Source: an uncultured Clostridia bacterium (lineage in GTDB: Bacteria; Bacillota; Clostridia; TANB77; CAG-465). Taken from it: 64,000 nt of DNA. The notes beneath the pieces are model-generated. The model was not told where the DNA came from and did not search any database. It was given only the letters and a program-made list of their open reading frames with translations. Both the position numbers and the translations under genes were made by a program. Positions 1 to 7,244 of this stretch are shown here, in pieces; within the stretch, counting starts at the first letter, position 1; each line of letters opens with the position of its first letter. The DNA is taken from contig CAOYAN010000009.1 in the NCBI GenBank assembly GCA_948562205.1, forward strand, positions 1 through 64,000. Reading direction: 5' to 3'.

Positions 1-67
1 TTTACTCTTTCTATCTTTTTTGAGGATTTTTCACCCCAACTATTGACAAAGAGCCCTTTTTTCTTCC

Positions 68-96
68 TTGAAAAAGTAGACATAATATGGTATAAT
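68..96 (+). promoter_or_regulatory. Sigma-A promoter for the first small gene
   Basis: TTGAAA (68-73) and TATAAT (91-96) are separated by 17 bp, and TGG lies directly before the -10 (extended -10). It lies 45 bp upstream of the first gene start. Confidence 0.75.
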
Positions 97-140
97 GTAT
101 TTATATATTTTTAATGTCTAAAAAATAGGAGGACAAAGAT

Positions 141-419
141 TTGGGTATGATTAATTTAAGTCTCATTTTACTTATGATAATATCTGCATTAGTGAATAAT
201 GGGAAAGAATGTAGAGATGAATACCCAAAGGGAATGTATCTTTTAGATGAGCTAAAAAAAGTTTATACATATGATAATAGTATATATTTTTTTAATATGG
301 AGAAAATAGATCCATATATTTTTAGAGAATATGTATACAGATATGAAATAATAGGTGGATTTAGTAGGGAAGCTGCATTAAAAAAGGCATTTGAAAAATA
401 CAAAAAAGATTTTTTCTAG
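141..419 (+). CDS. Small hypothetical protein, N-terminal hydrophobic segment
   Basis: I do not recognise this 92-aa protein. Residues 4-17 (INLSLILLMIISAL) form a hydrophobic stretch that could be a short membrane anchor or signal segment. The rest is soluble, rich in Tyr, Lys and Glu, with two Cys at most and no known motif. The TTG at 141 is chosen as start because AGGAGG (127-132) lies 8 nt before it; an ATG at 147 would leave 14 nt. It has its own strong promoter and is followed by the terminator at 470-507, so it is monocistronic. Confidence 0.6.
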   Translation: MGMINLSLILLMIISALVNNGKECRDEYPKGMYLLDELKKVYTYDNSIYFFNMEKIDPYIFREYVYRYEIIGGFSREAALKKAFEKYKKDFF

Positions 420-469
420 ATAGATTAATTTTAAATTACAAGTATATTTAATGAATATATACAAAGAAA

Positions 470-507
470 AACCGAGAAAATATTGATATTTCAATTTTTT
501 CTCGGTT
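470..507. terminator. Bidirectional rho-independent terminator
   Basis: AACCGAGAAAA (470-480) pairs with TTTTCTCGGTT ending at 507. Read on the minus strand the stem is followed by a T-rich run, so it ends the tRNA transcript. On the plus strand it can also end the upstream small gene. Confidence 0.8.
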
Positions 508-514
508 ATTATTT

Positions 515-588
515 TGGAGGCGACTATCAGATTTGAACTGATGATCAGGCTTTTGCAGAGCCGTGCCTTACCACTTGGCTAAGTCGCC
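515..588 (-). tRNA. tRNA-Cys (GCA)
   Basis: The minus strand folds into a standard cloverleaf: acceptor stem GGCGACT/AGTCGCC, a D arm with AAGTGGTAAG, an anticodon stem GGCT/AGCC enclosing the loop CTGCAAA (anticodon GCA), and a T arm with TTCAAAT. The discriminator base is U, normal for tRNA-Cys, and CCA is encoded at the 3' end (515-517 on the plus strand reads TGG). A promoter lies upstream at 644-672 and a terminator downstream at 470-507, so this is a single-gene unit. Confidence 0.95.
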
Positions 589-643
589 GTTAATATATAA
601 TATTCATAAGTGAAAAAAATATTACACTTATAGTACGTATTTA

Positions 644-672
644 ATTATAGCTTAAAAAAAATGTTTTGTCAA
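644..672 (-). promoter_or_regulatory. Promoter of tRNA-Cys
   Basis: On the minus strand TTGACA (672-667) and TATAAT (649-644) are 17 bp apart, a consensus sigma-A promoter about 55 bp upstream of the mature tRNA 5' end. Confidence 0.8.
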
Positions 673-733
673 CCTAAAAAATAAAATTTATTTACAAAAT
701 ATGTGTATTATGGTACAATTTTTTATATAAAAT

Positions 734-764
734 TCATAAAACTATCACAAAAGCATGATAAACT
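734..764 (+). promoter_or_regulatory. Putative response-regulator box and -10 before the two-component operon
   Basis: TCATAAAACTATCACAA (734-750) contains two TCA-centred half sites 11 bp apart, the layout OmpR/PhoB-family regulators use. A -10-like TAAACT (759-764) starts 8 bp after the element, and no good -35 is present. The same element with the same 8-bp gap to a -10 recurs at 3011 and 3129, so I infer autoregulation by the response regulator that follows. Confidence 0.5.
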
Positions 765-793
765 AAAAATGTATTATTTAGAGGAGGAATTTT

Positions 794-1468
794 GTGAGAA
801 TATTAGTAGTTGATGATGAGGAAAAAATAAGAAATGTAATAAGAGAGTATGCAGAATTTGAAGGATATGAAATTAAAGAGGCAAATGATGGAATGGAAGC
901 TGTAAATATTTGTAAGATGGAAGATTTTGATATAATTATAATGGATATAATGATGCCAAAATTAGATGGTTTTTCTGCAATAAAAGAAATAAAGAAGATA
1001 AATAATATACCAGTAATAATGCTTTCTGCAAGAGGAGAAGAATATGATAAGTTATTTGGCTTTGAAATAGGAATTGACGATTATGTAGTAAAACCTTTTA
1101 GTCCAAAAGAACTTATGGCAAGAGTAAATGCTATTATTAAAAGAGGAAAAAAATCAAAAGAAGATGATATAAAAGATGGTAGATATGAATTTGATGGTTT
1201 AATAATAGATACTTTGGCAAGAAACGTATACGTTGATGGAGAGAAAAAAGAATTAACACCAAAAGAATATGAATTATTACAATATTTAATTGTAAATAAA
1301 AATATTGCTCTGTCACGAGAAAAAATATTAAATGAAGTATGGGGATATGACTTTTATGGTGAAGATAGAACTGTAGATACACATGTAAAGATGCTTAGAA
1401 ATAGTATTGGAAAATATAGAGATAAAATAATAACTGTTAGAGGAATGGGGTATAAATTTGAAGAATAA
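794..1468 (+). CDS. OmpR/PhoB-family response regulator
   Basis: A 224-aa DNA-binding response regulator. The receiver domain (residues 1-115) has the acidic pair D7/D8, phosphoacceptor D51 in IIIMDIMMPKLDG, conserved S78 and K100 in VVKPF. A winged-helix Trans_reg_C domain fills residues 130-224 (LTPKEYELLQYL, VDTHVKMLRNSIG, VRGMGYKFE). The GTG start at 794 is set by GAGGAGG seven bases upstream. The stop overlaps the sensor kinase gene by 11 nt, so the two are co-translated. Three copies of a direct-repeat element, one just upstream and two after the operon, are candidate binding sites. The signal is not deducible. Confidence 0.93.
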   Translation: MRILVVDDEEKIRNVIREYAEFEGYEIKEANDGMEAVNICKMEDFDIIIMDIMMPKLDGFSAIKEIKKINNIPVIMLSARGEEYDKLFGFEIGIDDYVVKPFSPKELMARVNAIIKRGKKSKEDDIKDGRYEFDGLIIDTLARNVYVDGEKKELTPKEYELLQYLIVNKNIALSREKILNEVWGYDFYGEDRTVDTHVKMLRNSIGKYRDKIITVRGMGYKFEE

Positions 1469-2969
1469 TGGAACAAATACACTTGCTTTTAAACTTTGGA
1501 CATACTTTGTAGCATTTGCAATCTCGCTTTTTGTAATACTTTGGTTTATGCAAGTAATATTTTTACAAAGTTATTATAGTTCTATGAAAAAAGGAGAAGT
1601 AATAAAACTTGCAACAGATGTTGAAATAGCGTATAAAACTGGTAATTTTACAGATCTTATAGATAGTATTGCATATAGAAATTCATCAAGCATATTTATA
1701 TTTGATACTAATGGAGATGTTATATATACATCAAATCAAGCAAATATATCAGATACTGAAAAAATATCTACTATACCTGAAAGACACATTGCAATAGACA
1801 CAAGTGGAATTGTAGATAGAATAATTAGTAGTCCAAATCAAAAAATAAGTTATAATTTGAAAGTTGAAAAATTAAAGACTGAGCTTTTTGTATATGGTAA
1901 AAAGATACCAGACTCTGATGCATGTCTTGTAATAATAGCCTCAATTGATCCAATAGATGCAACAATTACAGTAGTACAAAGTCAATTAGTATATATTACC
2001 ATAATAGCTCTAGCTGTTGCATCTATAATTTCAGTTTTTTTATCAAGAAGACTATCAAGACCTATTTCAAAGATGAATGCTACAGCAAAAATGCTTGCAG
2101 TAGGAAATTATGATGTTACTTTTGATAAAGCTGGCTATCAAGAAATGGATGATCTTGCTGATACACTAAATTATACTACTAGTGAGCTTGCAAGAACTGA
2201 TAAAGTAAAAAGGGAACTTATTGCAAACGTATCACATGATTTAAGAACTCCACTTACGATGATAAAAGCATATTCAGAAATGATAAGAGATTTATCAGGA
2301 GATAATAAAGAAAAAAGAGAAGAACATTTGAAAGTAATAATTGATGAAACAGATAGATTAACAAGACTTGTAAATGATATGATGGATTTATCTAAAATCG
2401 AGTCTGGAGTACTTGATGTAGTAAAAGGAGTATTTGATTTTTCTGAAGTTGTTAAAAGTATGACAAATAATTTTAAAGCAATATATGAAGAAGAAAACTG
2501 TAAAATTATTTTAGAATGTGCAGATGAAATATATGCAAATGCGGATAGAACAAAAATTGAACAAGTATTATATAATTTAATTGGAAATGCAATAAATCAT
2601 AGTGGAAATACAAATAAAGAAATAAAAATAAAGGTTACTACAACATTAAAGAGAATAAAAGTTCAAGTAATAGATAATGGAGAGGGAATATCAAAAGAAG
2701 ATTTAACTCATATATGGGATAGATACTATAAAGCTAGTAAATCATTTAAAAGATCTAGTTCAGGAAGTGGATTAGGACTTTCTATAGTTAAAAATATACT
2801 TACAAAACATAAATCAGATTTTGGTGTATATAGTACAATTGGAAAAGGCTCTACATTTTGGTTTGACATCGAAAAAGCATCTAAAAAAGATATAAAAATA
2901 AATGATGTGATTGATGAAAAAGAGGCAAAAAATAAAAATAAGAATAAACAAAAAGAACAGAAAAAATAG
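1458..2969 (+). CDS. Membrane sensor histidine kinase
   Basis: A 503-aa sensor kinase cognate to the overlapping regulator. TM1 (about 12-36), an extracytoplasmic sensor region (about 37-170), TM2 (about 172-193) and a HAMP linker lead to HisKA with phosphoacceptor H260 in NVSHDLRTPL. HATPase_c follows with N box NLIGNAINHS, G1 DNGEGI and G2 GSGLGLSIV. The tail is very Lys/Asn-rich. The TTG start lies inside the end of the regulator gene, preceded by GAGGAATGGGG. The sensor domain looks like the PAS-like fold of PhoR/WalK-type kinases but carries no diagnostic ligand residues. A terminator follows at once. Confidence 0.92.
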   Translation: MKNNGTNTLAFKLWTYFVAFAISLFVILWFMQVIFLQSYYSSMKKGEVIKLATDVEIAYKTGNFTDLIDSIAYRNSSSIFIFDTNGDVIYTSNQANISDTEKISTIPERHIAIDTSGIVDRIISSPNQKISYNLKVEKLKTELFVYGKKIPDSDACLVIIASIDPIDATITVVQSQLVYITIIALAVASIISVFLSRRLSRPISKMNATAKMLAVGNYDVTFDKAGYQEMDDLADTLNYTTSELARTDKVKRELIANVSHDLRTPLTMIKAYSEMIRDLSGDNKEKREEHLKVIIDETDRLTRLVNDMMDLSKIESGVLDVVKGVFDFSEVVKSMTNNFKAIYEEENCKIILECADEIYANADRTKIEQVLYNLIGNAINHSGNTNKEIKIKVTTTLKRIKVQVIDNGEGISKEDLTHIWDRYYKASKSFKRSSSGSGLGLSIVKNILTKHKSDFGVYSTIGKGSTFWFDIEKASKKDIKINDVIDEKEAKNKNKNKQKEQKK

Positions 2970-2976
2970 GAAATTT

Positions 2977-3002
2977 GAGTGTAAAATTACACTCTTTTTT
3001 CT
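2977..3002 (+). terminator. Terminator of the two-component operon
   Basis: GAGTGTAA (2977-2984) pairs with TTACACTC (2987-2994), followed by TTTTTT. It lies 8 bp after the kinase stop codon. Confidence 0.8.
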
Positions 3003-3010
3003 ATGTATTA

Positions 3011-3041
3011 TCATATAAATATCACAATACATTTGTATAAT
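3011..3041 (+). promoter_or_regulatory. Putative regulated promoter (site B of the direct-repeat element)
   Basis: TCATATAAATATCACAA (3011-3027) matches the element upstream of the response regulator. ATCATA and ATCACA half sites start 11 bp apart, and a consensus TATAAT (3036-3041) begins 8 bp after the element. It lies directly behind the operon terminator and reads into a gene-free stretch. Confidence 0.5.
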
Positions 3042-3128
3042 TAAAATGTAGAAATAAACTATATATTAATAAAACTAATCTCTAACACTATTAGTATATA
3101 GAAACATCATAAGTATTTTACTAATTTA

Positions 3129-3159
3129 TCATATAACTATCACAATATATAGATATAAT
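3129..3159 (+). promoter_or_regulatory. Putative regulated promoter (site C of the direct-repeat element)
   Basis: TCATATAACTATCACAA (3129-3145) followed after 8 bp by TATAAT (3154-3159). Spacing and half sites match sites A (734) and B (3011). Transcription should start near 3166, right before a short hairpin (GTTAGT at 3169-3174 with ACTAAC at 3179-3184) and a Shine-Dalgarno-like GGAAGGGG. Confidence 0.5.
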
Positions 3160-3165
3160 ATAAGC

Positions 3166-3594
3166 ATAGTTAGTGATAACTAACTTGGAAGGGGTGATAT
3201 TTAATATATTTTATACAAAAGATAAAAAGCTATATAAAAAAGAAATAAAAAATTTAAATATATAAATTTAATAATTAATTTATTAAAATATAGTTTAGAA
3301 TAGTTATCCATAATTTTTAAAATATAAAAGCAATTCCTATACATAAAATAAAATGAACGAATAAAGTAGGGTATAAACTAATCCGAATTTATGCTTGTAG
3401 AATTAGTTACAAGAATTATTGTATTAACAATAAGTAGTTTAAAATAGGCTTTTTCATATTATAAATAAAACAAAGTGTAAAACTTTAAAAATAGTTTTGT
3501 TTTAAAAAAAGTAGTTTTATTTAAAAAACATAAACTTGATTTTAATAATAATATAAGTTAGAGATAAGTTGTACGTTTGACTTATCTCTTTTTG
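3166..3594 (+). ncRNA. Candidate regulated RNA of about 430 nt
   Basis: Between promoter C and the strong terminator at 3560-3594 there is no convincing ORF. It starts with a small hairpin, then GGAAGGGG, after which the only reading frame is a 23-codon ORF (GTG 3194 to TAA 3265, Lys/Ile-rich) whose start is too close to the SD to be persuasive. A second hairpin (CTTGTA / TACAAG near 3393-3413) lies in the middle. This could be a trans-acting RNA, a leader with a micro-peptide, or decayed sequence. I recognise no known RNA family. Confidence 0.35.
3560..3594 (+). terminator. Strong rho-independent terminator
   Basis: AGAGATAAGT (3560-3569) pairs with ACTTATCTCT (3580-3589), followed by a T run. 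No gene ends just upstream, so it must close a transcript started at the promoters near 3036 or 3154. Confidence 0.8.
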
Positions 3595-3663
3595 TAACTA
3601 TTTTAAAAATTTTGAATACTATATATTATTAGCGTAGATCGCTAAGGGGGAGGATAGAGAAGT

Positions 3664-3846
3664 ATGTGTTGTTTTAATAATAATTGGAATAATAACAACT
3701 GTTGTTGCCAAAGACCACAAAGAAAATGCGAATGTGAAAAGAAACAAGAAATTGTTTGTTTTAAATGTTTCGTAAAAGAAGAGCCTAAAAAAGAAGAAAA
3801 CAAATGTTGTTGTTGCTGTAACCAAAATCATAGAGAAGAATACTAA
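3664..3846 (+). CDS. Small Cys/Asn-rich protein
   Basis: A 60-aa protein with about 14 cysteines in clusters (MCCFNNN, NNNNCCC, KCECEKK, FKCFVK, NKCCCCC), interrupted by a Lys/Glu linker. No hydrophobic segment is present. GGGGGAGG (3646-3653) precedes the ATG by 10 nt, and a hairpin follows the stop, so it reads as a real single gene. Cys clusters of this kind occur in metal-binding proteins and in small spore-coat or morphogenesis proteins of clostridia, and neither role is proven here. A similarly Cys-rich small gene is found at 24376-24537 on the other strand. Confidence 0.65.
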   Translation: MCCFNNNWNNNNCCCQRPQRKCECEKKQEIVCFKCFVKEEPKKEENKCCCCCNQNHREEY

Positions 3847-3852
3847 AATAAA

Positions 3853-3883
3853 AAGAAAAGCTAAGGCTTTTAGCTTTTCTTAC
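3853..3883. terminator. Bidirectional terminator between convergent genes
   Basis: AAGAAAAGCTA pairs with TAGCTTTTCTT around the loop AGGCTTT. On the minus strand the stem is followed by TTTTATTTT. It serves both the Cys-rich gene and the SDR gene. Confidence 0.75.
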
Positions 3884-3886
3884 ATA

Positions 3887-4684
3887 TCACATACCAAATA
3901 TCCTACCAAGCTGTGTTAGACATGACTGTATAAAAGGAGCAGAATATCTCTTTTTAAGTCTTTTTGTCTCCACAGCTTTTATGTATTTTTTTACAATACT
4001 TCTATAGTTTTTACTTTCAATAAAATTCCATTTTTTTTCTTCTTTTAGTTTCATATCACTAAGTTTATATTTAAAATATGACACTTTACTCATCCAAGTA
4101 TATTTTTTTTCGTTATTTTCTTTATTAAATCCTGTTGCATATGCACCAGGCTCTATTAAGCATACATCAATATTACATCCATCTAATTTTTTAAGCTCAC
4201 CTCTTAGGGACATAGAAAATGCTTCTATTGCAAATTTAGACGCTGTATATGGAGAAAGAAAAGGTATTGTAATTCTTCCAGCCAGGGATGATAAAAATAT
4301 TATTCTACCATGTTTATTTTTTATCATAGTTTTAATAGCTTCTTGAGTTATTAAAATATTTGAAAATACATTTGTTTCAAATACGTTTTTAAATCTATCA
4401 ATATTTATTTCAGCTACAGATCCAGAATCTCCAATTGCAGCATTATTTATTAATACATCAAAATCTAAATCATTTAATTTCTCTCTATCTTCTTTTAGTA
4501 ATATGTCAAGTTTAAATGATTTTAGTGGGAGTGAGTATTCTGCAGCATAATTATTTAATTCATCTGCCTCAGATTTATAATGAGTTGTTGCATATACTAA
4601 ATGACCACGTTTTGCAAGAGCTATTGCGGCCATTTTGCCAAGTCCACTGCCACTGCCAGTTATAACTATAGTTTTTGTTTTCAT
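3887..4684 (-). CDS. Short-chain dehydrogenase/reductase (SDR)
   Basis: A 265-aa classical SDR, an NAD(P)-dependent oxidoreductase. The Rossmann glycine motif TGSGSGLG is at residues 9-16, NNAA at 80-83, catalytic Ser near 132-133 in FLSSLAG, and Tyr146-Lys150 in YTASK. The C-terminal third has a Lys-rich segment and an AEI-type SLRGEL helix typical of the family. The ATG at 4684 is preferred over a GTG at 4693 because AAGGTG lies 6 nt before it and the GTG is part of that site. The substrate cannot be told. It is a lone gene, convergent with the Cys-rich ORF. Confidence 0.88.
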   Translation of the reverse strand: MKTKTIVITGSGSGLGKMAAIALAKRGHLVYATTHYKSEADELNNYAAEYSLPLKSFKLDILLKEDREKLNDLDFDVLINNAAIGDSGSVAEINIDRFKNVFETNVFSNILITQEAIKTMIKNKHGRIIFLSSLAGRITIPFLSPYTASKFAIEAFSMSLRGELKKLDGCNIDVCLIEPGAYATGFNKENNEKKYTWMSKVSYFKYKLSDMKLKEEKKWNFIESKNYRSIVKKYIKAVETKRLKKRYSAPFIQSCLTQLGRIFGM

Positions 4685-4826
4685 AAATTTCACCTTATAT
4701 ATTATTATGTTTTAATATATGTAATTTATTCAAATATTATTTGATAAAATATAAATTGTAATTAATATTGATTAGTTTTTAAAATTATGTTAAATTATTT
4801 ATATAATATTTAAGGAGAAATTCATT

Positions 4827-5312
4827 ATGAATAATATTAAAATAGAGCGACCAGGAATGAGAAATATAAAAACTGTAGTATCAGTACTTATTTGTTTAAT
4901 AATATGTGGGATGTTTAATAGAAATCCATTACTTTCAGCAGTTGCTGCAATACTTACAATAGAAAATAGTTTGGATAAAACAATAGATACTGGAATAAAT
5001 AGGATATTTGCTACAATATTTGGTGGGATTATAGGAACAATAGTAATGTGTTTTCTATATGTTATAAATAATGAGTATTCTGTTATGATATTTATCCCAT
5101 TTGGAATATTCATAATAATATATATTTGTAGTAAAATAATTAAAAGGTCAGAATTTATAACTATTGCATGTGTAGCATTTTTATCTGTAAACTTTGAAAA
5201 TAGTAGTGAAAATTTAGATATAATGTATGCTGTTACTAGAACATGTGATACTTTAATTGGTGTAATTGTTGGAATGTTTGTAAATTTATATAATCCTAAG
5301 AGAAGAAAATAA
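4827..5312 (+). CDS. ArAE/FUSC-type integral membrane protein
   Basis: A 161-aa membrane protein with four or five hydrophobic helices (about 17-32, 34-45, 58-80, 83-101, 107-120, 140-152). The pattern RPGMRNIKTVVSVLICLIIC, TIENSLDKTIDTGINRIFAT and DTLIGVIVGMFVN matches the N-terminal membrane domain of the aromatic-acid exporter/FUSC families (B. subtilis YqjA-like). Bacillota members are often annotated as aromatic acid exporter family protein. It lacks the long cytoplasmic tail of full-length members. SD AAGGAG lies 9 nt before the ATG, and a strong terminator follows. The transported compound is unknown. Confidence 0.75.
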   Translation: MNNIKIERPGMRNIKTVVSVLICLIICGMFNRNPLLSAVAAILTIENSLDKTIDTGINRIFATIFGGIIGTIVMCFLYVINNEYSVMIFIPFGIFIIIYICSKIIKRSEFITIACVAFLSVNFENSSENLDIMYAVTRTCDTLIGVIVGMFVNLYNPKRRK

Positions 5313-5376
5313 TATGAAAAATTTTTATAATGATATAATGTAACTATAACGTTGTTAATTAGTTCTGACAATGTAC

Positions 5377-5409
5377 GAGAAGATAGCTGTAACTATCTTC
5401 TCATTTTTT
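5377..5409 (+). terminator. Rho-independent terminator
   Basis: GAGAAGATAG (5377-5386) pairs perfectly with CTATCTTCTC (5393-5402) over a 6-nt loop, followed by ATTTTTTG. Confidence 0.9.
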
Positions 5410-5558
5410 GTTATATAATATTTTAATTTTAAATCAGGTTACTTAAAATTCTATTTATTTTTATTTAAAATATATATATAAGTATAGATGATATAGGTTT
5501 TGTTGCAAGACCAGAAGATAGGGAAATTAGGGGCTCTATTGAAAGGGAGAAAGACTGG

Positions 5559-6449
5559 ATGCAGCTTGTGGGTACAAGTGTATTACTTAGAACAGAACTT
5601 TTTAAAGATGATGAAGAAAAAAATTTTTGTAGTTATGCAGAACTTATTTTTGAGGAACTTGCAAAACAAGTAGATTTTCATTGTGCCCATTATGATTTAA
5701 TTGAATATAAGGGTAAGAAGGGCGTATTATCAAGAGATGTAAGAACTAATGCTAAAGAAGAATTTTATACACTTGCAGATATTATTGGAAATCCAAATCA
5801 GGATCTTGGATCTAGTAGTGTTCCAACAGATTTTGAAGATGTAATACAAAAATTAAAAGAATTACTTAAAAGCGATGAGTTATATAAAGAGGATGTTTTA
5901 GACTTATCTAAAGATTTTGCTAAAATGCTTATACTTGATATATATTGTATGTCAACAGATAGACATATTGAAAATTGCGGAGTTATTGTAGAGCCTGGAA
6001 ATGATGGAAAAAAACATATAAGACTTGCACCTGTATTTGATAATGAATGTTCACTTATGTTAGATATTCCAATTTATGAGTTAGAGGAATTAAGTAAATC
6101 AGATCTAAGACTTAATAGTAGACAAGATGTTCAAGAACCTTTAATTGCACTTTCCGCTGAGAATTCATATGATGATATGAGTAGTTGGCAAAATATGATT
6201 GAGTTTCTATCAGAAAAAGATGAGTTTTTTGATTTTGCTACTCTTTGTAGTGAAAAATTAGATATAGAAAAAGCAATAGAGGAAGTAGAGAATAGAATTG
6301 GTACAAAAATACCATCTCTTGCAAAGGATATAGCAACTAGATCTTTTGATATGAGAAGAGATGCTATAAGAGAAGCTTTATTACTTGATCTTGATATGGA
6401 AATTGAAGAAAAACATGAGGATATAGAAGAGGATGATCCATGTTTGTAA
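5559..6449 (+). CDS. HipA-like (phosphatidylinositol kinase-fold) protein, N-terminus uncertain
   Basis: A 296-aa protein with signatures of the HipA C-terminal kinase fold: SYAELIFEELAKQVDFHCAH (25-44), a GVLS loop near 55-58, the catalytic-loop motif STDRHIENCGV (D134, N139) and the metal-binding motif LAPVFDNECSL (D161). These are the DRHxxN and xxxYDN-type motifs of HipA/CtkA kinases. The reading frame stays open and protein-like upstream (DIGFVARPEDREIRGS) from about 5490, but has no ATG, GTG or TTG there. The ATG at 5559 has AAGGGAG 9 nt upstream. The gene may have lost its original start or N-terminal lobe. No HipB-like antitoxin is adjacent. Confidence 0.65.
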   Translation: MQLVGTSVLLRTELFKDDEEKNFCSYAELIFEELAKQVDFHCAHYDLIEYKGKKGVLSRDVRTNAKEEFYTLADIIGNPNQDLGSSSVPTDFEDVIQKLKELLKSDELYKEDVLDLSKDFAKMLILDIYCMSTDRHIENCGVIVEPGNDGKKHIRLAPVFDNECSLMLDIPIYELEELSKSDLRLNSRQDVQEPLIALSAENSYDDMSSWQNMIEFLSEKDEFFDFATLCSEKLDIEKAIEEVENRIGTKIPSLAKDIATRSFDMRRDAIREALLLDLDMEIEEKHEDIEEDDPCL

Positions 6450-6464
6450 TTTATTTTTAAAAAG

Positions 6465-6493
6465 TTGACATAAAATTAGACGTATGGTATAAT
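6465..6493 (+). promoter_or_regulatory. Consensus promoter with palindromic -10 region
   Basis: TTGACA (6465-6470), 17-bp spacer, TATAAT (6488-6493). CGTAT (6481-6485) and ATACG (6497-6501) flank the -10 as arms of an imperfect 21-bp palindrome, a plausible operator. It drives the small gene at 6540 separately from the kinase-like gene. Confidence 0.75.
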
Positions 6494-6539
6494 GTTATAC
6501 GCAATTTATAAATAAACCTTAAAGATTGGAGGCTTGGAT

Positions 6540-6797
6540 ATGAAAAAATATGATTTATTTTGGAGAGAATTTTTTATTGGTAAACTGTTAATCAACGATA
6601 AAGGTGAGCATATGTTTATCGTTGATGAAGATGAGAAAAAAAAGGCAGTAAATTCAGGAATGCTTGGACTTTTATTGCCTGCAGAACAAAAAGAGTGGGG
6701 AGATAAAATTGATTTTTTTTGTGAGAGACTAAAAGATGAGTCACTTACTGTAACAAAATTTCATACTGATGAATTTAAACTTAAAAGAAGGAGTTAG
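6540..6797 (+). CDS. Small hypothetical protein next to the HipA-like gene
   Basis: An 85-aa soluble protein of unknown function. The segment LFWREFFIGKLLINDKGEHM followed by a LGLLLPAEQ motif is loosely reminiscent of the small N-terminal domain of HipA proteins, which in HipBST systems is a separate subunit (HipS). This is a weak resemblance seen by eye only. ATG 6540 is chosen over TTG 6534 because GGAGG (6528-6532) gives 7-nt spacing. It has its own promoter and terminator, so it is not simply cotranscribed with the kinase-like gene. Confidence 0.6.
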   Translation: MKKYDLFWREFFIGKLLINDKGEHMFIVDEDEKKKAVNSGMLGLLLPAEQKEWGDKIDFFCERLKDESLTVTKFHTDEFKLKRRS

Positions 6798-6824
6798 AAT
6801 AAATTTCTAAACTTCTTCTTTTTT
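6785..6824 (+). terminator. Terminator overlapping the end of the small gene
   Basis: AAGAAGGAGTTAGAA (from 6785, including the stop codon) pairs with TTCTAAACTTCTTCTT, followed by TTTTG. Confidence 0.8.
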
Positions 6825-6892
6825 GTTAAAATATGTCGTTTTTGAGTAGTTCCAAAATATGGTAAAATATAGTATTAGAGCCCTAAATTTAC

Positions 6893-6921
6893 TTGACATA
6901 TATATTAAATTAAAGTATAAT
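6893..6921 (+). promoter_or_regulatory. Promoter of the gat-proS operon
   Basis: TTGACA (6893-6898), 17-bp spacer, TATAAT (6916-6921), 27 bp before gatC. The leader is too short for a T-box, so no tRNA-sensing riboswitch is present. Confidence 0.8.
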
Positions 6922-6947
6922 TATGGGTATAAAAAGGGGGACTTTAA

Positions 6948-7235
6948 ATGAGCGTATCTAAAGAGGATGTAAAACACATAGCAAAATTATCAAAATTATA
7001 TTTAACAGAGAAAGAACTTGAAAAATATACAAAGGATTTATCAAATATTGTTACTTTTGCAAATGAGTTATCTAGTATAGATGTTGAAGGGGTAAGACCA
7101 ACAGCACATATACTAGATATAAAAAATGTATTTAGAGAGGATATAAGAGAAGCTTCATATGATAGAGAACAAATACTAAAGAATGCACCAACTAAAGAGG
7201 CTGGCTGTATTAGTGTACCAAAAGTAATGGAATAG
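6948..7235 (+). CDS. gatC: Aspartyl/glutamyl-tRNA amidotransferase subunit C
   Basis: A 95-aa GatC. It starts with the family pattern VSKEDVKHIAKLSKLYLTEKELEKY and ends with the conserved DIREASYDREQIL...GCISVPKVME tail that wraps around GatA. GatC stabilises the GatCAB complex, which converts Glu-tRNA(Gln), and in many bacteria Asp-tRNA(Asn), to the amidated tRNAs in the cytoplasm. Length is typical. It is the first gene of gatC-gatA-proS-gatB, 9 nt before gatA, with GGGGG upstream of the ATG. Confidence 0.95.
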   Translation: MSVSKEDVKHIAKLSKLYLTEKELEKYTKDLSNIVTFANELSSIDVEGVRPTAHILDIKNVFREDIREASYDREQILKNAPTKEAGCISVPKVME

Positions 7236-7244
7236 GAGGATAAA

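Noticed and set aside
3194..3265. 23-codon peptide gene in the candidate RNA
   Set aside because: The GTG lies directly against the SD-like GGAAGG with almost no spacing and the peptide is low complexity; I do not list it as a gene.
4799..5371. 190-aa minus-strand ORF opposite the ArAE-type membrane protein
   Set aside because: Its hydrophobicity mirrors the plus-strand TM codons, it lacks an SD, and it would run through the plus-strand terminator. The plus-strand gene has SD and family motifs.
6825..6947. T-box riboswitch before the gat-proS operon
   Set aside because: The promoter lies only 27 bp upstream of gatC; there is no room for a T-box leader and no T-box consensus.
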